A stretch of DNA of 64,000 nt from Planktothrix sp. FACHB-1365 (GTDB lineage: Bacteria > Cyanobacteriota > Cyanobacteriia > Cyanobacteriales > Microcoleaceae). Numbering within the stretch: the first letter of the stretch is position 1; the number at the start of each line of letters is the position of its first letter. The DNA is taken from positions 62,001 through 126,000 of the forward strand of contig NZ_JACJSC010000009.1 in the NCBI RefSeq assembly GCF_014697575.1, given 5' to 3'. Below are positions 17,741 through 27,834 of this stretch, piece after piece. The notes below the pieces were generated by a model. The model saw only the letters and a program-made list of their open reading frames with translations. It had not been told where the DNA came from and searched no databases. A program made the position numbers and the translations under genes.

Positions 17741-20700
17741 ATGAACACAGATTTTACTAATTCCTTACCTAAGTGGCTGAAGTTTATTCAGCGTTATCGC
17801 GCCAGTCTGATTATTGGAATTCCCATATCAAGTTTAACCATTGGTTTGGTGATTGTTGCGATCTTTCAGTACCAAAGCCAAGAGGCGAGAAATCGAGTCC
17901 GCCATAGTTATCTTGTCCGTAATCAAGCTCAAGAGTTGTTAACTCAAGTTTTAACCGCCGAAATGGGGGTTAAAGATTATGCGTTAACTCGTCAAAAGCA
18001 TTATTTAAACATTTACCAAGAAACCTTAAAAAATTTACCATCCTCTATCCAAAAACTTAAAGATTTAGTTGCCGAGAAGTCCAATCAAACTGATCAAATT
18101 CAAAAGCTTGAAACTGCTATTAATCAATCCCAAGAACTCTTAAAACTTTACTTAAATACGACTCAATCTCCTAATCCATCCCCAAACCAGTCGCTATTTT
18201 TACAAAATCTATTAAAAAAGACGGGGATACAAATGCAGATTACTCGTCAAGATATTAATCAATTTATTAGCGAAGAAGAACGTCTACTCGAACTCGGCAG
18301 AAGTCTCCAAAATCAGCAAACAAAATTGATTTGGATTTCCATGTTTGTTGTCACAGGAATGGGTATAATTGGTTCAGGATTTGCCATTTATTTAATGCAG
18401 AAATTAGATCAAAAGTTAGCCGTCCAAATTGCTAAAACCCATGCTCAAGAACGTTTATTTAGAGATACATTTGAACAAGCTGCTGTCGGCATTGGTCATA
18501 TTTCTCTGTCTGGAAAATGGCTAAAAGTTAATCAAAAATTCTGTGATATTGTTGGCTATTCCCGTGATGAGCTATTAAGATGTAAGTTATTTGATATTAC
18601 TCATTCTGATGATGCTGAGGCTGAATTATATTTGTTTCAAAAGCTTATTGATCAAGAAATTCCTAGTTATTCAATTGAAAAACGCTATCTTCGGAAAAAT
18701 GGTTCAATTGTTTGGATTAATTTAACGGTTTCTTTGGGGTCATGGTTAGAGCGATCACCCTACTGGCAAGGGGAAGAAAAACGCTATGGGATTACGGTAA
18801 TTGAAGATATTACATCTCGCAAAGAATTAGAATTAGAACGCGATCGCTTTTTTGAATTATCCGTTGATTTCTTAATGATTGCCAACCGAGATCGAAAATT
18901 AAAGCGGGTCAGTCCTTCTGCGGAAAAAATTCTGGGTTTTACGTCCCAAGAATTGCTACAAACCTCCTTTCTATCTCTGGTTCATCCCGATGATTTAAGT
19001 TTTGTTGAGGCGACGATTAGTGATGAAAATACTCAAGAAGCGTTGATTGTTTCTTTTGAAACCCGATTACGATGTAAAGATAATACCTATAAATGGATTG
19101 CTTGGAATTGTGTTCGGGTTGCTAGTAGTGGATTAATGTATGGAACAGGTCGAAATATTACCGAACGAAAACAAATAGAAGATGCCATTGAACGAGAACG
19201 TCAACAATTGCGACAAATTATTACCCATGCTCCCGTTGCCATGGCAATGTTTGATCGAGAAATGGGTTACATTGCCTATAGTGATAAATGGCTTTCTGAT
19301 TTTGGTTTGGTTGGATTAAAACAACAGTCTTCCCCCCTTAAATCTCCCTACCCTGAAGCTTTTCCTAAAATGCCGGAATCCTGGAAAAATGCGTTTAAAC
19401 AGGTTTTAAAAGGGGAGATTATTTCCAGTGCTGAAGATGTGTTTTATGATGCAGATGGCACAAAAGGTATTATTCGTTGGGCGATTCATCCTTGGTATGA
19501 ACCGAATGAACAAATCGGCGGTGCTGTGATTGCAGCTGATCGCATTGATGAGTTAGTAGAAGCACGGGAAGCGGCTTTAGAAAATGCTCGAATTAAGTCT
19601 CAATTTTTAGCGAATATGAGTCATGAAATCCGTACTCCAATGAATGGGGTGATGGGGATGGCGGGATTATTATTAAAAACAGAATTAACCCCTAAACAAC
19701 AGGATTTTGTTCAAAGTGTTCGGATGAGTGCGGAACATTTATTAGCGATTATTAATGATATTCTGGATTTTTCTAAATTAGAAGCTGGAGAAATGAAGCT
19801 GGAAAGCTTAGATTTTGATTTAGAAAATTGTTTAGAAACGGTTATTGATTTAGTCGCTACTCAAGCGGAAGAAAAAGGGTTACAACTGGCGATTATTGTT
19901 GATTTGGAAGTCCCCCGTCAGTTACGCGGAGATCCGGGTCGCGTGCGTCAAGTCTTATTAAATTTATTAGGAAATGGAATAAAATTTACCTCCCAGGGAG
20001 AAGTAGTAGTGCGGGTTAAGCAAGTTTCTAGCACCTCTAAAATGACGTTATTACGGTTTGAAGTTTCTGATACCGGAATTGGGATTTCTCCTCAAGGACA
20101 GGAAAAACTCTTTCAATGTTTTTCTCAATTGGATGCTTCCACCACTCGTCAATATGGTGGAACTGGATTAGGATTAGTCATTTCTAAACAATTGGTGACT
20201 TTAATGGGGGGAGAAATTGGGGTTGAAAGTCAGTTAGGTCAAGGCTCTAAATTTTGGTTTACGGCTCAATTTTTGACCGGGGAAGCGACAAAAAATCGCG
20301 CTGTCCCCCCCAGTTTAATGAATTTAAAACTATTAGTTGTTGATAGTAGTGCCACAATTCGTCAAGCTATTCGCTATTTAACTCAATCTTGGGGAATGCA
20401 GTTAGATGAAGCCATGAATGGAGAATCAGCATTAACGTTATTACACCAAGCGGCGACTCAAGGGGAACCTTACCATGCGGCAATTTTTGATCAACAATTA
20501 TTACGGGGAAATGGGGAAAATGTGGCGGAGGTGATTCGTAGCGATCGCAATTTATCCCAAACTAAATTAGTTTTAATGACGATGATGAATCAACGGGATC
20601 TCGCTGAACAAATGTTACAGCAAGGAATTGCCAGTTATTTAATTAAACCTGTCAGAGCTTCTCGTTTATTTGATGCGTTATTGACTGCAATGGCGAATCA

Positions 20701-21565
20701 AATTTCATCCAGTTTGCAACAACAACGTCAAGAAGCTTGTTCCTATCGTCAGGAAAAAGATACCCAACCCAAACCTCCCTTACAGATTCTCTTAGCCGAG
20801 GATCATCCCATTAATCAACAGGTGATTTTAAATCAATTAAGTTTATTAGGATATGAAGCAGATTTAGCTAATAATGGGCAGGAAGCTTTGGAAATTTTGA
20901 GTCAAAAAACCTATGATGTTGTGTTTATGGATTGTCAAATGCCCTTGTTAGATGGGTATGCAACAACTCGACAATTAAGATTACAAGAACATGATCGTCG
21001 TCATACGATTATTATTGCGCTGACCGCCCATGCGTTACCTGCGGATCGAGAAAAATGTCTGGCTGCGGGGATGGATGATTATCTGAGTAAACCCGTTGAA
21101 CCCGAAGATTTAGAAGCGGTTTTAATGAAATGGGCTCAGGTGATTCATTCTAAAAGTCACCAACCCCAAATTTTAGGAACTTCAGGATTAATGAAGGCAA
21201 AAATTCCTTCTAGTTCTGCGGATCAAACGCCTTTGAATGTCGAACGTTTGCGAACAATTTCTGGCGGGAAGAAAGACTTTCAGCAAAAATTATTAGCCGT
21301 TTATTTAGACCGCACCCATCAAGATTTTAGTCAGATTGAAATCGCCATCAGCGATCAAGATTTTGCCACTCTCCGACAATATGCTCATCGCCTCAAGGGC
21401 TCTAGTGCCAATGTGGGAGCAACCATTATTTCTCAACTGGCTTATCAACTGGAAAATGCGACACAACAGCAAAACCTTTCCCTGTGTTCTAAACTGATCA
21501 GGAAAATTGAACAGAATTTAGAAACCCTGAAAGTCTATATTGACGAGTATTTGAATCAGATTTAA
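17741..21565 (+). CDS. Hybrid sensor kinase: CHASE3-PAS3-HisKA-HATPase-REC2-HPt
   Basis: This 1274-residue membrane-bound sensor has a first membrane helix at about 24-45 and a second at about 197-217, which flank a CHASE3-like helical domain (LTAEMGVKDYALTRQKHYL). Three PAS segments follow (about 240-360, 370-480 and 495-610). The kinase core has ANMSHEIRTPMNGVMG, NLLGNGIKFT, DTGIGISPQGQEKLF and GTGLGLVISKQL. Two receivers follow: the first (VVDSS, AAIFDQQLL, IKPV) keeps the phospho-acceptor but has a weak acidic pocket; the second (LAEDHPINQQ, VFMDCQMPLLDG, SKPV) is complete. A C-terminal HPt has YAHRLKGSSANVGA. A full intramolecular relay (His-Asp-His) is therefore possible. The input signal is unknown. 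Confidence 0.93.
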   Translation: MNTDFTNSLPKWLKFIQRYRASLIIGIPISSLTIGLVIVAIFQYQSQEARNRVRHSYLVRNQAQELLTQVLTAEMGVKDYALTRQKHYLNIYQETLKNLPSSIQKLKDLVAEKSNQTDQIQKLETAINQSQELLKLYLNTTQSPNPSPNQSLFLQNLLKKTGIQMQITRQDINQFISEEERLLELGRSLQNQQTKLIWISMFVVTGMGIIGSGFAIYLMQKLDQKLAVQIAKTHAQERLFRDTFEQAAVGIGHISLSGKWLKVNQKFCDIVGYSRDELLRCKLFDITHSDDAEAELYLFQKLIDQEIPSYSIEKRYLRKNGSIVWINLTVSLGSWLERSPYWQGEEKRYGITVIEDITSRKELELERDRFFELSVDFLMIANRDRKLKRVSPSAEKILGFTSQELLQTSFLSLVHPDDLSFVEATISDENTQEALIVSFETRLRCKDNTYKWIAWNCVRVASSGLMYGTGRNITERKQIEDAIERERQQLRQIITHAPVAMAMFDREMGYIAYSDKWLSDFGLVGLKQQSSPLKSPYPEAFPKMPESWKNAFKQVLKGEIISSAEDVFYDADGTKGIIRWAIHPWYEPNEQIGGAVIAADRIDELVEAREAALENARIKSQFLANMSHEIRTPMNGVMGMAGLLLKTELTPKQQDFVQSVRMSAEHLLAIINDILDFSKLEAGEMKLESLDFDLENCLETVIDLVATQAEEKGLQLAIIVDLEVPRQLRGDPGRVRQVLLNLLGNGIKFTSQGEVVVRVKQVSSTSKMTLLRFEVSDTGIGISPQGQEKLFQCFSQLDASTTRQYGGTGLGLVISKQLVTLMGGEIGVESQLGQGSKFWFTAQFLTGEATKNRAVPPSLMNLKLLVVDSSATIRQAIRYLTQSWGMQLDEAMNGESALTLLHQAATQGEPYHAAIFDQQLLRGNGENVAEVIRSDRNLSQTKLVLMTMMNQRDLAEQMLQQGIASYLIKPVRASRLFDALLTAMANQISSSLQQQRQEACSYRQEKDTQPKPPLQILLAEDHPINQQVILNQLSLLGYEADLANNGQEALEILSQKTYDVVFMDCQMPLLDGYATTRQLRLQEHDRRHTIIIALTAHALPADREKCLAAGMDDYLSKPVEPEDLEAVLMKWAQVIHSKSHQPQILGTSGLMKAKIPSSSADQTPLNVERLRTISGGKKDFQQKLLAVYLDRTHQDFSQIEIAISDQDFATLRQYAHRLKGSSANVGATIISQLAYQLENATQQQNLSLCSKLIRKIEQNLETLKVYIDEYLNQI

Positions 21566-21635
21566 CAGACTTTACCCGCAATTCGATAAAATCTTAAGAT
21601 AATGAGTTGCTCGATTTGTGATTTCCCTAAGTTCT

Positions 21636-22220
21636 ATGACCCAGGATGTTCGACAGTGGCTAGACGAAATTAAACGCTTGAAACAACAGTTGGCACAAAC
21701 CCAACGGGAACTGAATGCGGCGATCGAAAGTTCTGACCAATGGCGACAACGCTACAATATCGAAGCCCAGCAACGACGCCAAGAAGCGCAACGATATTTA
21801 GAACAAGTAGGGGAACTGCGGGGAGAATTAGAACGATGGCAACGTTTATCTCCCCTTCCCAATGAGTTACAAGTGCGGGTTGCAGTTCGTCAAGAAATGG
21901 ATCAGTTAAAAACCTTGGATGAGGTGAAAGCTAAATTAATTGAAGCGATGTTAGAACGCGATCGCTCTCGTGAACAGATTCATCAACTTGTCGAAGCTTT
22001 AGAAGCCGAAAAAGCGGCTCATCTGGAAACCCGCAATAGTTTAACAACAGCGTTAGGCGATACGGTTGATTTACTCACTAAAGCTCAAAATCAATCTCAA
22101 TCTGCAACCACTGTGTTACCGACGTTAATAGCAAATCAGTCAGAGTATTCGTCTTCTATTGCTCAACTTCCCGAAGCTCAACAACCCTTACCTCAATTAC
22201 CGCCTATTGAGGAGGGATAG
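21636..22220 (+). CDS. Coiled-coil protein of unknown function
   Basis: The product has about 194 residues. Most of residues 1-140 form heptad-rich coiled coil (VRQWLDEIKRLKQQLAQTQR), and the tail is Gln/Pro-rich (PEAQQPLPQLPPIEEG). The ATG at 21636 is preferred over the GTG at 21618. It starts 70 bp after the hybrid kinase stop on the same strand and may be co-transcribed with it. I do not recognise the family. Confidence 0.6.
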   Translation: MTQDVRQWLDEIKRLKQQLAQTQRELNAAIESSDQWRQRYNIEAQQRRQEAQRYLEQVGELRGELERWQRLSPLPNELQVRVAVRQEMDQLKTLDEVKAKLIEAMLERDRSREQIHQLVEALEAEKAAHLETRNSLTTALGDTVDLLTKAQNQSQSATTVLPTLIANQSEYSSSIAQLPEAQQPLPQLPPIEEG

Positions 22221-22280
22221 GGGGACAAGGGGAAGAGGGGAAATAATAGACACTCCTTTGGTGAAACTCGAAACCCCACT

Positions 22281-22301
22281 GAACAGGCAAGATGCCTGTT
22301 C
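22281..22301. repeat. Perfect short inverted repeat
   Basis: GAACAGGCA and TGCCTGTTC form a 9-bp stem around AGA, 27 bp before the porin ATG. Palindromes of this kind are dispersed in cyanobacterial genomes. It may also act as a terminator for the upstream gene, though no T-run follows. Confidence 0.55.
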
Positions 22302-22327
22302 CACTGACCTGTTAACAGTCAACAAAA

Positions 22328-23932
22328 ATGCGATATAGATTTTTTGAGAAATGGGTGATAGGGTCGATGAGTTTGGCGATGGGACTGAATGGCTATTTAA
22401 CAGTTTTAGCAGCACCGGAACCCCCAATAGATACCACTGAAACCATTCAGGAACAAATCGAACTTGCTGATCTTGATAATAATACGGAGACGAATGATAA
22501 GGTATTTAATGTCACTTCAGTGTCTTATTTATCAGATATTAATCCGGGGGATTGGGCGTTTCAAGCTTTGCAATCTTTGGTGGAACGCTATGGCTGTATT
22601 ACCGGATATGAGGATAACCGTTATCAAGGCAATCGCGCCTTAACTCGATTTGAATTCGCTGCCGGATTGAATGCCTGTTTGTCTCGGATTAATGAGATAA
22701 TTGCATCTAATACAGGACATTTAATCACCTCTGAAGATATAACCCTTTTGCAACAACTACAAGAACAATTTGCGCCAGAACTCAGCGTTTTAAAAGGTCA
22801 CTTAACTGCCTTAGAAGCTCGTACAGCAGAAGTTGAAGCCAATCAATTTTCCACCACAACAAAACTCACCGGGGAAGCCATTACCACCTTCTCTAATGGG
22901 TTTAGTGGGTTGGTGGATGGCAATCATATTCCAGTGGTTCAACATCGAGTGCGACTGAACTTTAGAACCAGTTTTACAGGTCAAGATAGCCTCTATTTTC
23001 GGATGTTTGGGGGAAATGCGCCTCAATTAGCTTTACCCGGAGGTTCCGCCGAGGGATTAACCACCGTTAATCTCACTTATCCTAATGATGAGATTCGCGC
23101 AGGTCGTCTCGCTTATTCCTTTCCCGTGAATTCCCGACTTTCCGTTAATGCGATCGCCACAGGTGGTGTATTATTTGATCTCGCCCCTACCCTGAGCCCG
23201 TTTCTGGAAAGTGGAACCAGTGGGGCGCGAGCGTTATCAGAATTTGCCTCATCAAGTCCTATCTATCGAATTGGGGGAGGTGCAGGAATAGCCGCTAATT
23301 ACCAACCTAATCCTCAATGGATTTTCAGTTTAGCTTATTTAGCGAGTAATGCCCACAATGCTGGAAATGGAGAAGGTTTATTTAATGGTGAATATACCGC
23401 TTTAACCCAAATTCGTTGGAGTCCAAAACCCAAATTGGGCATCGGTTTAACCTATGTAAATGCTTACAAAAATAGGGGTGCAATTTTTGATTTTGGGACT
23501 ACATTTCCCTTAGTTGAAACCTGGGAAGCTAATAAACCCTTTTCCCAAATGATCACCAATTCCTATGGATTAGAAGGATTTTATCAATTTAGTCCCCATT
23601 TTGCCATAAATGCTTATTTAGGTTATACCCAAGCTAAAAATTCTCCTGGGAATGGCAATGCGGATATTTGGTATTATGCCGTTGGCTTGGCTTTTCCTGA
23701 TATTGGTAAAGAGGGAAATTTAGGGGGTTTAGTCATTGGTGCAGAACCCTATCGCAGTGATAATCCTCCTCCGGCTAACGATGTCCCTTTTCATATTGAA
23801 GCGTTTTATAAATATCGATTAAATGATTATATTGCGATCACTCCTGGGTTAATTTGGTTAACAGCACCTGCCCAAAATAATAATAATGATGATGCAGTTA
23901 TTGGTATTGTTAGAACAACCTTTACATTTTGA
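22328..23932 (+). CDS. SLH-OprB outer-membrane porin
   Basis: This is an outer-membrane channel of the cyanobacterial SLH-OprB type, a class linked to inorganic ion and iron uptake. The 534-residue product has a signal peptide (about 1-28, cleavage near LAAPEPP). An S-layer-homology domain follows (about 60-125: LSDINPGDWAFQALQSLVER, then RALTRFEFAAGLNACL) and anchors the protein to peptidoglycan. A short coiled coil (LKGHLTALEARTAEVE) comes next, and then an OprB beta-barrel from about 165 to the C-terminal Phe (IVRTTFTF). The terminal Phe is the usual BAM signal. Confidence 0.92.
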   Translation: MRYRFFEKWVIGSMSLAMGLNGYLTVLAAPEPPIDTTETIQEQIELADLDNNTETNDKVFNVTSVSYLSDINPGDWAFQALQSLVERYGCITGYEDNRYQGNRALTRFEFAAGLNACLSRINEIIASNTGHLITSEDITLLQQLQEQFAPELSVLKGHLTALEARTAEVEANQFSTTTKLTGEAITTFSNGFSGLVDGNHIPVVQHRVRLNFRTSFTGQDSLYFRMFGGNAPQLALPGGSAEGLTTVNLTYPNDEIRAGRLAYSFPVNSRLSVNAIATGGVLFDLAPTLSPFLESGTSGARALSEFASSSPIYRIGGGAGIAANYQPNPQWIFSLAYLASNAHNAGNGEGLFNGEYTALTQIRWSPKPKLGIGLTYVNAYKNRGAIFDFGTTFPLVETWEANKPFSQMITNSYGLEGFYQFSPHFAINAYLGYTQAKNSPGNGNADIWYYAVGLAFPDIGKEGNLGGLVIGAEPYRSDNPPPANDVPFHIEAFYKYRLNDYIAITPGLIWLTAPAQNNNNDDAVIGIVRTTFTF

Positions 23933-24033
23933 ACCCGGATTAAAATCTGCTGTTAATAAGTGAAATAGTCTTGTTTGTGTGTTCCTGCCTATATTAAGCT
24001 AGTTGAGATGACCTGACTCTTTAAGGTTAATTT

Positions 24034-24822
24034 GTGAACAGTAAACCAACCCACCAACAACAACGAGAACAATGGAGAGATGCTTTAGAATCTGCTATCG
24101 CTCAACCAGAAGAACCTCTGCTTGTTGAACATTTCCTAAAAGCTTGGAATACCTCAGCCCGTCCAGCTTTATTTCGGTGTTATGACAACCAAAAGTATAT
24201 GATTAAAGGTCAACAAGCAGGTCGTCAGATTGTCAATGATCAAATTGTGGCGAGGCTAGGAATCACAATCAACGCGACCGTTGGCTACCCTCGAATTGCT
24301 GAAATTGATTCTGATCTATCAGAAGCGTATCCTGAACTGGATTACCTTACCCCTGGAACAGCACACGCTACTCTTTTTATTGAAGGTTGTCAGGATGAGA
24401 GGGATCTAACCAAGTTTTACACTGAGCAAGTAGAAAATATTCCTCAGTTTGCGAGTTTGTGTGTATTGTATGGTTGGGTTTTAGCCAGGGATCATCAGTT
24501 TATCTTTGAAAAACAGTATCCTAATCGAGTTTATTCTGTCGATCATGGTCATTTTTTCCCTGGTGGGCCAAACTGGACTCAGGAAACTCTCAGTCAAGCT
24601 CCTGCTGCTGAGTTAGATACTCGTTTACGCATACTCTGTTCCTTCAGCCACGAGTCCCCAGAAATCAAAAACGCTTTAGAACAACTTGATCAAGTTTCTG
24701 AAGATAAAATTATTCAAGCTGTTGCAGCACCTCCTATCGAATGGGGGCTTACAATAGAAGAACGAGTTACGATGGTGGAATACTTAGTCAAGAGACAACA
24801 AGAGTTAATCAATCTTCTATAA
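24034..24822 (+). CDS. HipA-like kinase-fold protein (HipA_2 family)
   Basis: The product has 262 residues. It resembles the HipA_2 branch of HipA-type Ser/Thr kinases, which is nearly always found beside a DUF3037 gene, as it is here 31 bp downstream. A possible ATP-binding Lys is Lys58 (KYMIKGQ). The catalytic loop region is WVLARDHQFIFEKQ and the metal-binding segment VYSVDHGHFF. The Asn expected after the catalytic Asp in typical members is not obvious, so activity is uncertain. The start is a GTG at 24034. A toxin-antitoxin-like or defence role is only inference from the family name. Confidence 0.7.
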   Translation: MNSKPTHQQQREQWRDALESAIAQPEEPLLVEHFLKAWNTSARPALFRCYDNQKYMIKGQQAGRQIVNDQIVARLGITINATVGYPRIAEIDSDLSEAYPELDYLTPGTAHATLFIEGCQDERDLTKFYTEQVENIPQFASLCVLYGWVLARDHQFIFEKQYPNRVYSVDHGHFFPGGPNWTQETLSQAPAAELDTRLRILCSFSHESPEIKNALEQLDQVSEDKIIQAVAAPPIEWGLTIEERVTMVEYLVKRQQELINLL

Positions 24823-24853
24823 TCCATTCAAGCAAGACATAACGGCCAAGCCT

Positions 24854-25786
24854 ATGGTTAGCAGATACAGTATTATTCAATATGTTCCTAATCCGATTGC
24901 TGATGAACGGATTAATATTGGTGTTGTGGCTTTCACGGATCTTGAAGTTCGTGTGCAGTTTTTAGCTAACTGGAAGCGTGTCCGTAATTTTGGGATGGAA
25001 AATATTAACTTTCTAACAAACTTTGCTGAAAGAATGAAAGAAACGGCATCTCGCGGGTTAGTGTTTCCGGGGGATGAAGAAAGTGAAATTCCTAAACATG
25101 AACGATTAACAAAAATTGCACGCGGATGGATGAACAGTATTCAGTTTACTGAACCTCGTCCTTCTCTAGCTCCTGTAGATAAACTGCTTCAAGATATTGT
25201 TGAAGATTTCCTTGTTGAGCCGCATAATTCCCTCATTAATAGAGATAAAAGCTATAAAGATATTCCTATAAATTCCTCGATTCCATCACTCTATAAACCT
25301 AAACCCCGCGATCGACAACAGGCTGCTAGAGTTGCAACTTCTAGTGTCAAAGAAGCTTTCAAAAACTGGCTAGGTCAGGAAAATCAGGAGCAATTTAAAA
25401 CTTTAATAAAACAAAAATATGAACTTTATGGAAAGCGAGAAAAGTTTAAATTTGATGTGGCAGTTGCGAATGGGAATCCTTATCTATTAGCGCAGGGTTT
25501 GTCATTTGAAATCAATCCACCAGAAAATTCTTTACAAGCACTTTCTTGGTCTATTGAAAATGTTAAGAAGTACAATGAAGATTTACCCATAGCTGTGATT
25601 ACGCTTCCTCCAAAAGAAGAAGATTCTCCCGATTATTTAGAGCGAAAAAACATCTATGAGCAATCAACAGAAAATTACTTATATTTAGGAGCAGATGTTT
25701 TACAAGAACATCAAGTACCAGACTGGATAGAACAGAAATTGAACCCAATTAAACAAAAAATTCTTGAATCGGTTCATCAAACTTAA
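24854..25786 (+). CDS. DUF3037-family protein, partner of the HipA-like gene
   Basis: The product has 310 residues. The N-terminus YSIIQYVPNPIADERINIGV is the DUF3037 signature, with the conserved E-R-x-N-I-G-V. The C-terminal part continues as a mixed alpha/beta region with a repeated Lys/Gln-rich helix (FKTLIKQKYELYGKREKF). DUF3037 proteins usually have about 120 residues or carry an extension like this one. The gene follows the HipA-like gene by 31 bp and is likely translated from the same mRNA. The biochemical role is unknown. Confidence 0.8.
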   Translation: MVSRYSIIQYVPNPIADERINIGVVAFTDLEVRVQFLANWKRVRNFGMENINFLTNFAERMKETASRGLVFPGDEESEIPKHERLTKIARGWMNSIQFTEPRPSLAPVDKLLQDIVEDFLVEPHNSLINRDKSYKDIPINSSIPSLYKPKPRDRQQAARVATSSVKEAFKNWLGQENQEQFKTLIKQKYELYGKREKFKFDVAVANGNPYLLAQGLSFEINPPENSLQALSWSIENVKKYNEDLPIAVITLPPKEEDSPDYLERKNIYEQSTENYLYLGADVLQEHQVPDWIEQKLNPIKQKILESVHQT

Positions 25787-25801
25787 CTATAAAAAAACTC
25801 G

Positions 25802-25829
25802 GTAGAGACGTTACATTCAACGCCTCTAC
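25802..25829. repeat. Imperfect inverted repeat between convergent genes
   Basis: GTAGAGACGTT and AACGCCTCTAC pair with one mismatch around a 6-nt loop, between the DUF3037 gene and the convergent thrC. It shares the GTAG...CTAC edges with other palindromes in this window, and may double as a bidirectional terminator. Confidence 0.5.
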
Positions 25830-25836
25830 TCACAAA

Positions 25837-26928
25837 TTAAAATCCCATAACTTTTGCCACCGCTTCCATTTCCGGTGCAATTCCCGCTTTGAATTTATTG
25901 TTGCTGTGAGTAATAGCTGTATCAGGATCTTTTAAGCCATTTCCTGTTAACACACAAACAATTTTAATTCCTTCTGGAACCTGATCTTTCACTTTCAATA
26001 ATCCCGCTACGGACGCGGCACTTGCAGGTTCACAAAAAATCCCTTCCCCAGACGCTAATAATCGGTAAGCATCCAAAATTTCTGTATCAGTAACAGCGCT
26101 AAAACTGCCTTTACTGGCATCTTTCGCCGCCACCGCAATATCCCAACTCGCCGGATTTCCAATCCGAATCGCTGTTGCTAAGGTTTCAGGATTTTCTATC
26201 GGATGACCCGACACTAACGGTGCCGCACCCGCCGCTTGAAATCCCATCATTTGGGGTAAACGAGAACATTTCCCAACAGAATGATATTGACAAAATCCCA
26301 TCCAATAGGCACTAATATTCCCCGCATTTCCCACCGGAATACATAACCAGTCGGGGGCATCTCCCAAGGCATCTACTACCTCAAAGGCGGCCGTTTTTTG
26401 ACCTTCTAAACGATAGGGATTGACGGAATTTACTAAGGTAATTGGGTAATGTTCGGCCATCTCTCGGACAATATTCAACGCTCGGTCAAAATTCCCCTTA
26501 ATTGCTAAGACTTCCGCCCCATATAATAAGGCTTGGGCTAATTTCCCTAAAGCCACATAGCCATCAGGAATCAACACAAAGGCTTTCATTCCGGCCCGAC
26601 GGGCATAGGCCGCCGCCGAAGCCGAAGTATTTCCGGTACTTGCACAGATAACGGCTTTGCTGCCTTCCTCCTTGGCTTTGGAAATCGCCATCGTCATGCC
26701 TCGGTCTTTGAAGCTGCCTGTGGGGTTAAGTCCGTCATATTTCAGATAGACCTGCACCTGTTTGCCAATTCGTTCAGCAATCGTTGGGGCCGGAATCAAG
26801 GGCGTGTTGCCTTCTTGTAGAGTAATAACGGGGGTCGCTTCAGAAACAGGTAAATAGTTGCGATAGGCTTCAATCAGACCGGGCCAGCACTTTAATGAGG
26901 ACTGGGTTGTAGGCAAAGTCAACGTCAT
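25837..26928 (-). CDS. thrC: Threonine synthase
   Basis: This is a PLP-dependent enzyme that converts O-phospho-L-homoserine to L-threonine, the last step of threonine synthesis. The 363-residue product is a fold-type II PLP enzyme. The PLP-binding Lys is in [16 protein letters not shown]; the phosphate-binding loop is [10 protein letters not shown]; substrate-side motifs include [18 protein letters not shown] and [13 protein letters not shown]; and the C-terminal cofactor motif is [13 protein letters not shown]. The start is the ATG at 26928. The end of an IS200/IS605-type relict lies only about 24 bp upstream, so the original promoter may have been displaced or replaced. Confidence 0.93.
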   Translation of the reverse strand: MTLTLPTTQSSLKCWPGLIEAYRNYLPVSEATPVITLQEGNTPLIPAPTIAERIGKQVQVYLKYDGLNPTGSFKDRGMTMAISKAKEEGSKAVICASTGNTSASAAAYARRAGMKAFVLIPDGYVALGKLAQALLYGAEVLAIKGNFDRALNIVREMAEHYPITLVNSVNPYRLEGQKTAAFEVVDALGDAPDWLCIPVGNAGNISAYWMGFCQYHSVGKCSRLPQMMGFQAAGAAPLVSGHPIENPETLATAIRIGNPASWDIAVAAKDASKGSFSAVTDTEILDAYRLLASGEGIFCEPASAASVAGLLKVKDQVPEGIKIVCVLTGNGLKDPDTAITHSNNKFKAGIAPEMEAVAKVMGF

Positions 26929-26951
26929 CTTGGTAGGAGTTAATAAATGAA

Positions 26952-27362
26952 AATTGACACTCCCCAGCCTGAAGGCGTGGGGATTCTGGGTTCAACGAAA
27001 CCACTTAATCAAAGTACCTTGCAGTGCTTCAACCAGAGGTGGGATTCTCCCCAAGCGTAAATTCGGGTATGCCCTACCCTATTCGCATTGCTGCGAGTTC
27101 TTTTTTAGCTTGAAACAAATTTGTTTCAAAAAACTGGTTGTCTAGCCCCCACGAATCTTTTACCCACTGCTGGAAGGAAACTAGAACTGTGCAGTAGAAC
27201 CCTATAGATTCAGTTGTCAAGGTTCAGGGTTTTGCCGTTAGGCGACTAGGTTTTTAGACAGGTTATTTACCTTTCCTGTTGCCGGAAATAGTAGCACGAT
27301 CAGATGTCAATAGACAACCCAATATAAAGCCGTCCTAGAAGGATGGGGTTTTAGACCCATTT
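26952..27362 (-). mobile_element. IS200/IS605-type relict: both ends, no transposase or tnpB frame
   Basis: At about 26960-26985 there is an imperfect hairpin (CCCCAGCC, loop TGAA, GGCGTGGGG), and at about 27333-27350 another (CCGTCCT, loop AGA, AGGATGG). Such subterminal palindromes mark IS200/IS605 family ends. Read on the minus strand, the 26960-27100 part resembles the structured, guide-RNA-like (omega RNA) 3' region that normally follows tnpB: GGTAGGGCATACCC, then CTTGGGGAGAATCCC, then the right-end hairpin. No tnpA or tnpB reading frame remains between the ends. The element is about 410 bp and could be mobilised only in trans. A palindrome TGAAACAAATTTGTTTCA also lies inside. Confidence 0.6.
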
Positions 27363-27834
27363 TCTTGATAATCCGTTTAAGGATTGACAAATAGACAAAT
27401 TCATGATCGTTGAGAACTCCCTGAACGGTTTAAATCCATTAACTTGATCAGTTGACAGGATCAGCCGTTGGGTGTATTCCTTATATTGAGTATAACTAAA
27501 CAACGTAACAACTCAACTTTTATCGGTTGAGCGCGCGGTCACACCTAACAGTGTTGACGTTTAGGAAAGCTAAATTTGGACAAGACTTAAGTAGAAAAAA
27601 CTTTCTTCTGTACGGTAGGACATACCGGAAGTTAAGCTTTAGGAGAATCGACCTCTACTTAGGCTTGAGAAATCTTGTCTAAGCAAGTTGACTCGATGAT
27701 TAAAGAATCTCAGTGTTTTCAAACCTGAGAATGTCAATTAGTTTACCTTCTCGTTTACTTTTAATATTTTTTTCAATAAGAGTAAACGTTCAGGGTAGGA
27801 TATAGTTAAGATTTGTTGAGCTAAAATTTTTTAG
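27363..27834. other. 472-bp stretch with no gene; probable long leader
   Basis: No open frame of note and no tRNA or rRNA is visible. It contains several short inverted repeats, for example GGTTGAG close to CTCAACTTTTATCGG. It lies directly before the small gene at 27835 and could be its promoter plus a long 5' leader. I see no match to a known riboswitch. Confidence 0.4.

Noticed and set aside
26954-27145. 63-codon plus-strand frame near thrC
   Set aside because: It runs through the hairpin end and structured region of the transposon relict and has no protein-like character.
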